From NCBI RefSeq assembly GCF_002078505.1, contig NZ_LUAV01000019.1, positions 1 to 57,733 of the forward strand: a stretch of 57,733 bases of DNA, read 5' to 3'. A model generated the notes under the pieces. The model saw only the letters and a program-made list of their open reading frames with translations. It had not been told where the DNA came from and did not search any database. The stretch comes from Ensifer aridi. Lineage in GTDB: Bacteria; Pseudomonadota; Alphaproteobacteria; Rhizobiales; Rhizobiaceae. Numbering within the stretch: the stretch's first letter is position 1; each line of letters starts with the position of its first letter. Shown here one piece after another: positions 16,371 through 24,720 of this stretch. The position numbers were made by a program, and so were the translations under genes.

Positions 16371-19300
16371 TCAACGCCCCGCGTCAGATCGCTCTCTGCT
16401 TCTGAAGGAAGCCATTAGCTCGGCTCGGGCCTGATCGGAGCCTTGTCTGATGGGCAGCGCGACTCCTGGAACAGCCCCATGACCGAGTCGGTGTTGGAGT
16501 GCCTGCCGATCGATGACGAGGTTGTCGAGGTGCAGCCTGGCTGGCTGCCGCCTTTGCCCCAGTCGTCCGACCAGCGCCCTCGTGCCGTCAAGCACAAAGA
16601 CGCCGCAATCATAGCGGTTCTGCTGCTGGGTTATGCGGACCGGCTCCTGGCGGGCTCCCAGCCGTTGTGCGAGCTGTGCCGCGGGCTGGTCGTTGAGCCG
16701 CCCGGCGGAGTCGTAATGATAGGCAACCGGCCTTTCCCGCTCGCGTCGATCAACCAGCAGCAGCGACCAGTGGGTGCCGCGGCGTTGAGGATCGGTAGCG
16801 CTGGCATCGTTGACAGGCAGGAACAGGAAGTCGGCTGTATCATTGCCATTGCGATCATAGACGATGCGCTGGAAAGCCCTGAGGGCGGCATTATCGGAGC
16901 CCAGGCGCAGATGGTAATGGGCTATCAGCGGGTCGACGAGCCGCGTTCGGGCGGCAAGATCTGGATTGTCCCTCTGCAGCTCCTGCGCCAGCAGCTCGTA
17001 GTCTCTCTGGATGTGCCGATCCCCCAGCCATTGCGTGGCGTCGAGCGCCAGCCCGCTGCGGTCGTGAGACGAGGCTTGCGGATCGAGCGCCTTAACCTGA
17101 GCGTCGGAGGCTGTACCTAGAGGCGGGGCATAATGGGCATCATCACGTAGCTCGGCCGGTGTGGACGGCAAATCGACCAGGGAATCAAGACCGCGGTAGA
17201 TATCAGACGAGCGAGCTGACGCGGACCGCCGAGCTGGCCCCATGTCCTGACCCGACTGCGGCGACGGCCCTGACCAGGGGCGGTCCCAACCGGCAGGTCT
17301 TTGCCTTCCGGCTTGGTCCACCTCCTGCCAAAGTTGCGACTGATTGTAACTTTCCTGCGAGGCGGCGGGCCTTACCCCCCAATCGGCCTGCTCCCGCGAG
17401 CCAAACTGTGGCGCGAGGTCCGGGAGCCTGCCATGCGCAGCGCTCAACGCCGAGGAACCTTCGCCAGGCACGCTCGATGACGGCGATGGCCCGGCAATCG
17501 ATCTCGACCTGGCAGCGTCCGACCGCGGCGCGGAGCCGGCATCGTCCTGCAAGTCGACGATGTCATCAAGACCGGCATAGATCTGCGATGATCTACGTGA
17601 CGAGCCGGGCTGGGCAATTGCCGAGCCGGCAACTGCGGTCCAATGGCCCGAGCCGCTAATGTCAGCATCCTCAGCCAGTTGCCCGGGCGGGAGCGCATTC
17701 AGATCAAAATCCGGACGCCGATAAGGTGTGGGCGACAGCGGCGCAAGGGCGGCGAAGGTCGAGGACGAGCCGGCACTTTGAGCAGGCGAGGATGGGGCCG
17801 GCACGGGGGCCAACTGTGGCGGGAGCAATGTCGTCTGATGGAACTGCGGCACATCGGTAGTCGTTGGCGGACCAGGCTGTGCGGCCTCTTTTTCATGGAA
17901 GGCTCGCAGCGCGTCCCAAGCCGAGGCCGCTTGCCCATGGGCTGCCAAGCCCAGCGCATTGTTGGCTGCGACCATTTGCCGATATCTCTGCAGAAAGTTC
18001 CAAGCTGTGCCGAAACCGGGGCCTGCGTTCTTCTCGTACTCTTCAACTGCCCGGCTCAGCACCGCGGGTTCAATCTGGGCAATGCCCTTGCCGAAGTTCT
18101 GACTAAGCCAGCTGTTGAAACGACCCAAAGTACTCCGATAGTTATTTAGCGTGCTTTTTCCGTACCCGCTTGCAGCTGCCTTACATGCATCTTCGATCAC
18201 CTGGTTCTCTTCGCGGACCGAGCGCGATCTGGCTGTTGTGACAGTCTGTCCGGCATAGGCTTGCCGGAGCCTTCGCAACGCCACGTTGGTGTCGCCCAGT
18301 AGTACGGCATCGTTGCCCGCAAAGTCCTTCGCCAGACCGTCCAGCTGCTCGTCCTCAATCCGACCGTTGATTTGGCTCTGGTGGTTCTCGTCAAGCCATT
18401 TGCTGAACTTGCGCAGCGCCGTTATATCGCCAGCAATCGAGCTTTCACTCACCTTGGCTGTTTTACCCGCCTCGGCACGGTAGGCGGCAAAAAGCGCCTC
18501 GTCCGGGTGCTCGCGGCCGCGCTTTCGGCTGCGCGTTTGCTGAACGACGGAAGCTTGGTGCGGTGCCGCGGCCGGCATTGTATGGCGCGCGCCGGTCAAA
18601 TCGCCTCCCATGGTTCCTTCTTTGAGGCCGGCAGCCTGGGCAAAGAGTTCCTCATCATACTTGGTGCCAGGTCGAACATTCGAAGCAGCCGTCACAGGCT
18701 GTACGACAGAAGCTTCCCGGAGCCTCTTCAGCGCCGGATTGATACGCGCGCTCTCGTGCTCCGCGAAGTCCTTCGCCAGCGCGTCCAACCCCGGGTCCTC
18801 AATCCGGCCGGCGATCTGCGTCCGGTGGTTCTCGTCAAGCCATTTGCTGAACTTGCGCAGCGCCGCTAGATCGCTCCTCACGGTTGGTTCTTTGACCACG
18901 GCTTTTGCCCGGTATTGGGCGAAGAGTTCCTCATCGTCCTTCGTGCCGGGTCGAACAGTCGAAGCAGCCGTCACAGGCTGTCCGGCAAAATGCTGCCGGA
19001 GCCTTCCCAACGCCACTTTGGTGTCGCTCAGTAGTACGACATCGTTGCCCGCAAAGTCCTTCGCCAGGCCGTCCAGCTGCTCGTCCTCAATCCGACCGTT
19101 GATTTGGCTCTGGTGGTTCTCGTCAAGCCATGTGCTGAACTTGCGTAGCGCCGTTATACCGCGAGCAATCGAGCTTTCACTCACCTTGGCTGTTTTATCC
19201 GCCTCGGCACGGTAGGCGGCAAAAAGCGCCTCGTCCGGGTGCTCGCGGCCGCGCTTTCGGCTGCGCGTTTGCTGAACGACGGAAGCCTGGTGCGGTGCCG

Positions 19301-20639
19301 CGGCCGGCATTGTATGGCGCGCGCCGGTCAAATCGCCTCCCATGCTTCTTTCTTTGAGGCCGGCAGCCTGGGCAAAGAGTTCCTCATCATCCTTGGTACC
19401 AGGTCGAACATTCGAAGCAGCCGTCACAGGCTGTCTGACAGAAGCTTGCCGGAGCCTCTTCAGCGCCGGCTTGATACGCGCGCTCTCGCGCTCCGCGAAG
19501 TCCTTCGCCAGCGCGTCCAACCCCGGGTCCTCAATCCGGCCGGCGATCTGCGTCCGGTGGTTCTCGTCAAGCCATTTGCTGAACTTGCGCAGCGCCGCTA
19601 GATCGCTCCTCACGGTTGGTTCTTTGACCACGGCTTTTGCCCGGTATTGGGCGAAGAGTTCCTCATCGTCCTTCGTGCCGGGTCGAACAGTCGAAGCAGC
19701 CGTCACAGGCTGTCCGGCAAAATGCTGCCGGAGCCTTCCCAACGCCACTTTGGTGTCGCTCAGTAGTACGACATCGTTGCCCGCAAAGTCCTTCGCCAGG
19801 CCGTCCAGCTGCTCGTCCTCAATCCGACCGTTGATTTGGCTCTGGTGGTTCTCGTCAAGCCATGTGCTGAACTTGCGTAGCGCCGTTATACCGCGAGCAA
19901 TCGAGCTTTCACTCACCTTGGCTGTTTTATCCGCCTCGGCACGGTAGGCGGCAAAAAGCGCCTCGTCCGGGTGCTCGCGGCCGCGCTTTTGGCTGCGCGT
20001 TTGCTGAACGACGGCAGCCTGGTGCGGCGCCTCGGCCGGCATTGTATGGCGCGCGCCGGTCAAATCGCCCTGTTGATTGGCCGCAGGCCGATATGCGTCC
20101 GCGACGGCGTGAGGGAGGTTCACGCCATCGGGTGCGCTTCCAAATCCCGTGGCGGGCAGGTTGACCCGCGGCGGCGGGATGGAACTCAAAGCTTCGTAAC
20201 CGCCCCCAATCGCTGCGCGGCTCCGCGGCTGATCGACACTTTGCGCGGGTGAGTGGACCACCCGCTCCGCATCCTGCCAGAACTGCGCCGAAGCGAAACT
20301 TGCAGCCGGCAACGGCCCGGCGCGGTCGGCGGCGGCAAAGAGCTCGTCCTGGTCAAAACTCTGCGCAGGTGAGTGAGCTGGTGGAGCAAAGGGCAAGTGC
20401 GAACCGCCTTCCCCGGCGTCCTCCTCTTGCAGCATCCTCGGTCCAACCGCATCTGCATGTGAGCCGGTCCGCCTGGCAAGACGGCTGTTTGGAACGGCTT
20501 GCCGATGCTGGCCCGGCTGCAACGCGTTCAGATGCTCCTGAAAACGCGCTTGGTCGGTCTGCTGCTGTTGCGAGCCTGCATCGTCTGTGCGGGCGAGATC
20601 TGAGACGCGGGATGGATTGATGTTGTTAAAGGGATCCAT
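16371..20639 (-). CDS. nopD: NopD/Bel2-5-like SUMO-protease type III effector
   Basis: A 1422-residue protein built like the rhizobial effectors NopD and Bel2-5 and like Xanthomonas XopD. The C-terminus is a C48 (Ulp1-type) cysteine protease: His1290 (THWSLLLVD), Asp1310 (YHYDSAG), Gln at about 1339, Cys1345 (YDCGVFV). This family cleaves SUMO from plant nuclear proteins. Residues 191-~820 are a 244-residue unit present about 2.5 times, each unit holding two related ~85-residue subrepeats and a basic RSRKRGREH stretch that could be a nuclear signal. An EAR-type repressor motif DLNALP is at 979-984. The N-terminus is Gln/Ser rich, as in secretion signals. No type III secretion genes or convincing tts box are seen. 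It starts 28 bases past a broken RTX gene. The gene symbol is by architecture. Confidence 0.88.
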   Translation of the reverse strand: MDPFNNINPSRVSDLARTDDAGSQQQQTDQARFQEHLNALQPGQHRQAVPNSRLARRTGSHADAVGPRMLQEEDAGEGGSHLPFAPPAHSPAQSFDQDELFAAADRAGPLPAASFASAQFWQDAERVVHSPAQSVDQPRSRAAIGGGYEALSSIPPPRVNLPATGFGSAPDGVNLPHAVADAYRPAANQQGDLTGARHTMPAEAPHQAAVVQQTRSQKRGREHPDEALFAAYRAEADKTAKVSESSIARGITALRKFSTWLDENHQSQINGRIEDEQLDGLAKDFAGNDVVLLSDTKVALGRLRQHFAGQPVTAASTVRPGTKDDEELFAQYRAKAVVKEPTVRSDLAALRKFSKWLDENHRTQIAGRIEDPGLDALAKDFAERESARIKPALKRLRQASVRQPVTAASNVRPGTKDDEELFAQAAGLKERSMGGDLTGARHTMPAAAPHQASVVQQTRSRKRGREHPDEALFAAYRAEADKTAKVSESSIARGITALRKFSTWLDENHQSQINGRIEDEQLDGLAKDFAGNDVVLLSDTKVALGRLRQHFAGQPVTAASTVRPGTKDDEELFAQYRAKAVVKEPTVRSDLAALRKFSKWLDENHRTQIAGRIEDPGLDALAKDFAEHESARINPALKRLREASVVQPVTAASNVRPGTKYDEELFAQAAGLKEGTMGGDLTGARHTMPAAAPHQASVVQQTRSRKRGREHPDEALFAAYRAEAGKTAKVSESSIAGDITALRKFSKWLDENHQSQINGRIEDEQLDGLAKDFAGNDAVLLGDTNVALRRLRQAYAGQTVTTARSRSVREENQVIEDACKAAASGYGKSTLNNYRSTLGRFNSWLSQNFGKGIAQIEPAVLSRAVEEYEKNAGPGFGTAWNFLQRYRQMVAANNALGLAAHGQAASAWDALRAFHEKEAAQPGPPTTTDVPQFHQTTLLPPQLAPVPAPSSPAQSAGSSSTFAALAPLSPTPYRRPDFDLNALPPGQLAEDADISGSGHWTAVAGSAIAQPGSSRRSSQIYAGLDDIVDLQDDAGSAPRSDAARSRSIAGPSPSSSVPGEGSSALSAAHGRLPDLAPQFGSREQADWGVRPAASQESYNQSQLWQEVDQAGRQRPAGWDRPWSGPSPQSGQDMGPARRSASARSSDIYRGLDSLVDLPSTPAELRDDAHYAPPLGTASDAQVKALDPQASSHDRSGLALDATQWLGDRHIQRDYELLAQELQRDNPDLAARTRLVDPLIAHYHLRLGSDNAALRAFQRIVYDRNGNDTADFLFLPVNDASATDPQRRGTHWSLLLVDRRERERPVAYHYDSAGRLNDQPAAQLAQRLGARQEPVRITQQQNRYDCGVFVLDGTRALVGRLGQRRQPARLHLDNLVIDRQALQHRLGHGAVPGVALPIRQGSDQARAELMASFRSRERSDAGR
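18240..20069 (-). repeat. 732-base tandem repeats inside the effector gene
   Basis: Two almost identical 732-base units (20069-19338 and 19337-18606) and a partial third (18605 to about 18240) encode 244-residue repeats beginning GDLTGARHTMP. Long identical stretches between copies (for example 18610-19215 against 19342-19947) point to recent duplication or gene conversion. Confidence 0.9.
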
Positions 20640-20667
20640 GCTATCTCCTTTGCCTGTTCCGAGCAGC

Positions 20668-21032
20668 TCATGACGGCCTGGCGGCTGGAAACTGTTCTAT
20701 GGTTTGGCCAGGCCCGCCGGCGTTGTTGACGAAGTTTGCGCCGAAACCGTCGCTATAGAAGCCCACAGCATCGAAGGCGAGGGTGTCCTCTGCCGGATCG
20801 AAATCCACGATGGTCGTGTTGTCCGGATTCGGACCGTACTTTGTGTCTACCCCAGGGGTCGGGTTGTGGAACAGAAACACAAAGGTGTCGTGGCCATCAC
20901 CGCCGGTCAGTTGATCTCTTCCGTCGCCGGCGAAGAGGATATCGGCACCCGGACCGCCGTAGAGCTTGTCAATTGGTCATTGCCCGCGCCGCCGAAGACA
21001 CTATCGTCACCCGTGCCGCCTTGGATAGCCAT
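20668..21032 (-). pseudogene. RTX-type calcium-binding protein, frameshifted
   Basis: It starts with ATG at 21032 behind an AAAGGAG site: MAIQGGTGDDSVFGGAGNDQ, clear glycine/aspartate RTX nonapeptides. Near 20970 the reading frame shifts; the original frame stops at EEIN while the family sequence continues as KLYGGPGADILFAGDGRDQL and GGDGHDTFVF, ending IEQFPAARPS. Proteins of this type (such as NodO or type I-secreted M10-like tails) bind calcium and leave by type I secretion. The intact product would be about 120 residues, so it is small even unbroken. It ends 28 bases before the effector start on the same strand. Confidence 0.75.
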
Positions 21033-21275
21033 CCAGATAATACTCCTTTGTTGCAGCCACAGACGCCACCTGACACTTGCATATTCTTTTTTGGGCGATT
21101 TGAATAATCTATTGAGGCAATAGAAGCCATTTAGATAGCGGATGCGCGCACGTTGACTCGCATCACTGCTTGGATCTAGGAGGCTCCCGCTGGAGATACT
21201 TGGGGACGTACATACTGAGGTAACAATGTGGCCCGCGCCGCGATAATATCGTGGTCGAGCGAAAGGAATTCTCAG

Positions 21276-21665
21276 GTGATAAAGACGTTGCTTCCATCCA
21301 ATATCGCGGCGCAAACCTCTCGAGTAAGTAGAAGCATCGACGTAATGCCCGAAGAAGAGAGTGCCGTGGCAGGGGCGATCGAAAGTAGAAGGCTTGAATT
21401 TTCCACCGGACGGTCCTGTGCGAGATCGGTATTGTCCAAACTCGGTTTTCCTCCGTGCGCCATCCCAAGCGGACCGGACCGGGCGCCGCTTTGGCCGTCT
21501 GGCGTAGTTGGCAGCATTACACATTGTACTGGATTCTGTGCCGCGACTGTGGCCCTGCAGGAGGACTACGTCGCGCTTGGGATCGATGCAGAAGTCGATG
21601 AGGAGCTGCCGCTATGCGTGTTGGAGCTCATTTCGGTTGACGAGGAGCGAAAGTGGTTGGCCAAC
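21276..21665 (+). pseudogene. 4'-phosphopantetheinyl transferase (EntD/Sfp-like), 3'-truncated
   Basis: From the GTG at 21276 the frame reads VIKTLLPSNIAAQ, RRLEFSTGRSCARSVLSKLG, RAPLWPSGVVGSITHC and LGIDAEVDEELP, which are the EntD-type substrate and magnesium-binding blocks. Such enzymes prime acyl or peptidyl carrier proteins with a phosphopantetheine arm. After about KWLAN (21663) the similarity ends, and the rest of the open frame (to 22166) is antisense to VapC. The C-terminal Lys/Glu catalytic motif is missing, so the fragment (~130 of ~230 residues) should be inactive. Confidence 0.75.
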
Positions 21666-21860
21666 GCACCACGGCGCCTCAATTGGGACCGAACCCGTCA
21701 CGGCGGTCCAAATGGCGGAGCGGAAAGGGGTGAGGGCACCGGCATGGCCGGAACGGACGTGGAGGACGGCGAAGCCGTTGCCCGAACACCACGCTCCGCC
21801 AGGACCGAAGGCCGGACGGGGTTGCGGCAGGCCAATTTCGGCGTCACTGCTTCAGTAGGT

Positions 21861-22268
21861 TCATGGAACGGTTTCGAGATCGGTCGACCTGAACTCGTCG
21901 GCCGTGGCGAGGATCGGCACGCCATGGAATTTTGCGCAGGCGTAATGAAGGCAATCGCCGAGGTTCAGACCATGGCGGCCGCTGCGATATCGGTGCGCGG
22001 CGACGAGGGCGAGCCGCGTCGTCTCAGAGGCCGGCGGAAGATCACGAACTTCGATTTCACGCGCCTCGAGGAACTCCATTACGATCGTTTCGATTGCGGG
22101 CACCGGAAGATTGAACTTGTCGGGCCGGGCAAGGCCGAGGACAGTCTCGAGAATGGCAACAGGTGATGTGAACGGATGTCTGGCCGAAGCAAAGGCGTCG
22201 GAAACGCGCGCCGCTTCTGGCTCATCAGAGAGAAGCGCGATGATCGCACAGGCATCGACGAACATCAC
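21861..22268 (-). CDS. vapC: VapC-family PIN-domain ribonuclease toxin
   Basis: A 135-residue PIN-domain toxin. The acidic active-site pattern is visible: Asp5 (MMFVDACAIIALL), Glu near 41 (VAILETVLGL), Asp in NLGDCLHYACAK, and a final Asp in ILATADEFRSTD. VapC toxins cut specific RNAs. The start overlaps the vapB stop by four bases, so the pair is co-translated. Length and motifs are intact, so it should be active unless bound by VapB. Confidence 0.88.
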   Translation of the reverse strand: MMFVDACAIIALLSDEPEAARVSDAFASARHPFTSPVAILETVLGLARPDKFNLPVPAIETIVMEFLEAREIEVRDLPPASETTRLALVAAHRYRSGRHGLNLGDCLHYACAKFHGVPILATADEFRSTDLETVP

Positions 22269-22510
22269 CGATCATCCCACATGTCGTCGAAGGCCTCACG
22301 GGGAAGAGGCTTGCGGATGTCGTCACTCATGGCGACCCCATGTTTTTCCCGCAAACGTGCCGCAGTCTGCAATGGCGTCTCCGCGCGATTGCGACGCTCG
22401 ATCGCCTCCCGCATGGCGATGACGATGGCGTCGGTGATGCCGACGCCGGCCATTTCGGCGAACTTGCGCGTCAGCGCGTCCGCTTCCGGATTGTTGACGT
22501 TGATCGGCAT
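22265..22510 (-). CDS. vapB: VapB-family antitoxin
   Basis: An 81-residue antitoxin of the Rv0623/PSK type. The start (MPINVNNPEADALTRKFAEMAGVGITDAIVIAMREAIERR) is a typical antitoxin DNA-binding head, followed by an acidic toxin-binding tail. It overlaps vapC by four bases and probably represses the operon through the repeats at 22522-22551. Confidence 0.85.
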   Translation of the reverse strand: MPINVNNPEADALTRKFAEMAGVGITDAIVIAMREAIERRNRAETPLQTAARLREKHGVAMSDDIRKPLPREAFDDMWDDR

Positions 22511-22521
22511 GGGTTATCTCC

Positions 22522-22551
22522 ATGTAGATAATTCTCCAAAAGAATGTAGAT
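22522..22551 (-). promoter_or_regulatory. Putative vapBC operator (direct repeats)
   Basis: ATGTAGAT occurs at 22522-22529 and again at 22544-22551, spaced 22 bases (two helical turns), just upstream of the vapB start. A pair of sites on one DNA face suits cooperative VapBC binding. This is inferred from position and spacing only. Confidence 0.5.
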
Positions 22552-22601
22552 CACTGCGCGGTCTTTTCCAAGGCCGCCGGGAGGCTTGATTCCCGTCACA
22601 A

Positions 22602-22627
22602 CACGGCGGGGCCGGAGCCCCGCCGTG
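22602..22627 (-). terminator. GC-rich hairpin terminator
   Basis: CACGGCGGGGC (22602-22612) pairs perfectly with GCCCCGCCGTG (22617-22627) around a four-base loop, seven bases past the stop of the gene ending at 22635. There is no long T run. It probably ends or stabilises the minus-strand transcript. Confidence 0.65.
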
Positions 22628-22634
22628 CGAGCGC

Positions 22635-23222
22635 TCAGTCGAAGGCCGACATCTGTGCTTGGGCCGCCTTGCGATCGAGGGAATGACCTGGGTTGTCGAC
22701 GGGCCGATCGAAGGGCTTCCAGGTCTCGCCGACGACTTGCTTGTATGCTGCAACGGCGCCCTCGGCAGCCATCCTGAGCGCGTGTGCCTGCACGCCCATG
22801 TCGGCGGCAAACTCGCGCTTGCGTTGGGCAGCACTATCGTAGCCGACGGGTCCGTCAAGGTCCTCGTCGCGACTGTCGTTAGCGGCCTTGGCCGTGGCGT
22901 CGCGCGCCTCGGTGACCGCGCGGCTGTAGAACTGTCCCGCGCCGTGCGCGGAACCGACGAAGGCGCCGACGATCCGCTGCAGGTGGATCTGCATGGCCTT
23001 CTCACCGAGCCCCTCGCTCAGAGCATCAGCCGTCTCGGAGATGAGGCGCTCGTGGAGGTCACGAATTCCGTCGCTGTCGACGATTGCGGTTCCGAAGCTC
23101 TCGGCGATCTTCAGCGCCTGGGCGCTATCAGGGCATGTGAGCCGGACCATTTCGACGGTGGCGCCCTTGCGCAGCTGTACGACGCGGGCGGATTGACGAG
23201 AGGCGGTAGCGGGCTTTGCCAT
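22635..23222 (-). CDS. Plasmid hypothetical protein (195 aa)
   Basis: Conserved-looking soluble protein beginning MAKPATASRQSARVVQLRKG. I set the start at 23222 because a ribosome site (AAGGAAGAAACC) precedes this ATG, and the upstream open frame has the Arg/Pro/Ala composition of a GC-rich leader. It is mostly helical (ISETADALSEGLGEKAMQI, VGSAHGAGQFYSRAV) and has no catalytic motif I know. Its neighbours are other rhizobial plasmid DUF genes, so a backbone role is likely. Function unknown. Confidence 0.65.
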   Translation of the reverse strand: MAKPATASRQSARVVQLRKGATVEMVRLTCPDSAQALKIAESFGTAIVDSDGIRDLHERLISETADALSEGLGEKAMQIHLQRIVGAFVGSAHGAGQFYSRAVTEARDATAKAANDSRDEDLDGPVGYDSAAQRKREFAADMGVQAHALRMAAEGAVAAYKQVVGETWKPFDRPVDNPGHSLDRKAAQAQMSAFD

Positions 23223-23615
23223 GGTTTCTTCCTTTCCAATCTCGAAGTGGCTCCGGCCCCGTGCCGGCGTGCCCTTCGGTGCGGTCGCCCCGAACCGGCG
23301 GAAGACGGTCGCTTCAAGGTCCGAAGACGACAGGCAGAGCGGAGCCGGTTTGCGGGCAAGCGGGGCGTCCTGCCTTGCGAAGCCAAGCGAGCCTGCTCCG
23401 TGAAGGACGGCGTCTTCGGCCGCGCCGCGGCGCGAAGCGGCCTTGAAGCGAACGGCCGCTGGGTCAGACCGCAGCAAAACCGAAGGGCAAACCGGCCCCG
23501 ATCCGGTCCAAACAAGTTCGGAAAGGAAAATGACTGCGGGGGACACTACACTTCGTCGCCTGCCGGGCTCGGGCTCACGCTCGACAGACGCGATGACCGT
23601 CTTGGCCGGGGCCGT
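23223..23615. other. GC-rich leader region
   Basis: About 390 bases upstream of the 195-residue gene, without a supported gene. Open frames on both strands are Arg/Ser/Ala-rich and look like composition artefacts. It resembles the other long GC-rich leaders in this backbone in size and position. Confidence 0.4.
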
Positions 23616-23778
23616 TCACTTGGGCAGGCGATAGAGTTGCAGCCAGGTCGGACCGGGGCGGCCCGCCCATTCGGCGTGGGATCTGGCGATCGATCAGTTT
23701 CAGCTGGCGCTCCGTCTGCCGCCGCGCTTCTTCCATGCGCGAGAGTTGCGCGTTGCGGGTTGGCGTTGGAGCCATCAC
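23616..23778 (-). pseudogene. Small backbone protein, frameshifted
   Basis: The frame starts MMAPTPTRNAQLSRMEEARR and runs as a basic helix to LIDRQI. At about 23680 a shift of one frame gives SHAEWAGRPGPTWLQLYRLP and a stop at 23616, which reads far more like protein than the open frame's Arg/Pro tail. I take this as a ~53-residue gene broken by one indel; the family is unnamed. Confidence 0.45.
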
Positions 23779-23797
23779 GCAGCCCTCCCGCGCCAGC

Positions 23798-24343
23798 TTA
23801 CAAAACTGGAAGCCCCCTCTTAGGGAGCGTGACGGCCAGGATCGATGACGAGGCCGAAGGGGCCACGCGCTTCGTATTCGGCGCGGGCACGAGGAAACGC
23901 ATCTCCTCGGCGTGGCCGTTGCGCCGGCCGCCGCGGGTTGTGATTACTTCCGTCATATCCGGGTGATAATCGGACTGGATCGCTGAGACGGCGATCCAGT
24001 CGTCGGCATAGGCTCGATCGAAAGCGGCCTTGTCTTTGGCCCACGACTCGCCGGGGGCAAGTTCGAGTCCGTGTAGGTTCTCTCCCAGACATTCGGCCAA
24101 CTGTTCCGGATAGGTCTCGTGGGCGCGTTTGTGCTCGTGGGACGTGAAGAGGTCAGGAAACGTGATCGCGACGATCGCCCACTCGGCATCTTCCTCATAC
24201 CAGCCACCATCCGCGCGAAGCGCCACATCGACGCGTTTGTTTCGGTCGGAAGACAGATGAATGCCCCTATGAGTGGCGGTGCTATGTGACACCACGCCCT
24301 CGGCATAGATCATAGCAAGCTGCGACTGCGACATAGCCTTCAC
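23798..24343 (-). CDS. DUF7007-like plasmid protein
   Basis: A 181-residue protein starting with GTG that overlaps the upstream stop (GTGA). The core YAEGVVSHSTATHRGIHLS, then GGWYEEDAEWAIVAITFPDLF, matches a domain seen in rhizobial plasmid proteins (I recall it as DUF7007). Those are often longer at the N-terminus, so this may be a short version. No enzyme motif is visible. It is coupled to the 106-residue gene upstream. Confidence 0.65.
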   Translation of the reverse strand: MKAMSQSQLAMIYAEGVVSHSTATHRGIHLSSDRNKRVDVALRADGGWYEEDAEWAIVAITFPDLFTSHEHKRAHETYPEQLAECLGENLHGLELAPGESWAKDKAAFDRAYADDWIAVSAIQSDYHPDMTEVITTRGGRRNGHAEEMRFLVPAPNTKRVAPSASSSILAVTLPKRGLPVL

Positions 24344-24660
24344 CAGGTTTCGGCGGAGGTCTGGTTTTCGGCCAGGAGGAGCAGCTCGCGGGCTTCGCCG
24401 GCGCGGCCGAAGATGCGGACCGCGCCCACTGGTGGACGCTCGAGCATCTTGAAAGTGAGATCGGAATCCAGCGCGAAGGTCCGGTGGATGTTCACGATGA
24501 TGGTGGTTTTGCTGCCGATGTCACCCTGGTAAAGGGTGAAGTATCCCGGCGACGTATAGCTACGGAGCTTGCGCGGCCCCTCCTTGCGGATCAGCCGGCC
24601 ATCGACAGCGGCGGCGGGAGGACCGTTCTGCGAAAGGTTTCCTCTCGGCTCATCACACAA
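24340..24660 (-). CDS. Hypothetical protein (106 aa), coupled to DUF7007-like gene
   Basis: An unrecognised 106-residue protein with a beta-rich middle (SYTSPGYFTLYQGDIGSKTTIIVNI begins this block). Its stop overlaps the next gene's GTG start. The first ~25 residues have weaker composition, so the true start may be further in. The gene is divergent from the secreted nuclease-family gene at 24721. Confidence 0.5.
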   Translation of the reverse strand: MCDEPRGNLSQNGPPAAAVDGRLIRKEGPRKLRSYTSPGYFTLYQGDIGSKTTIIVNIHRTFALDSDLTFKMLERPPVGAVRIFGRAGEARELLLLAENQTSAETW

Positions 24661-24720
24661 CTATCACTTGAGTTTCTCTTTTCTCCGCAACATACTTCGG
24701 TCGGGATCGGGAGGAACGTC

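Noticed and set aside
20640..21200. Possible tts box (type III promoter) upstream of the effector/RTX genes
   Set aside because: The best candidate on the minus strand (GTCAACGTGCGCG near 21150) matches only the first bases of the consensus and lacks the GAAAGCT part. I could not call it.
21666..22166. Continuation of the phosphopantetheinyl transferase frame
   Set aside because: From about 21665 the frame is Arg/Gly-rich and lies antisense to vapC; it is not part of the enzyme.
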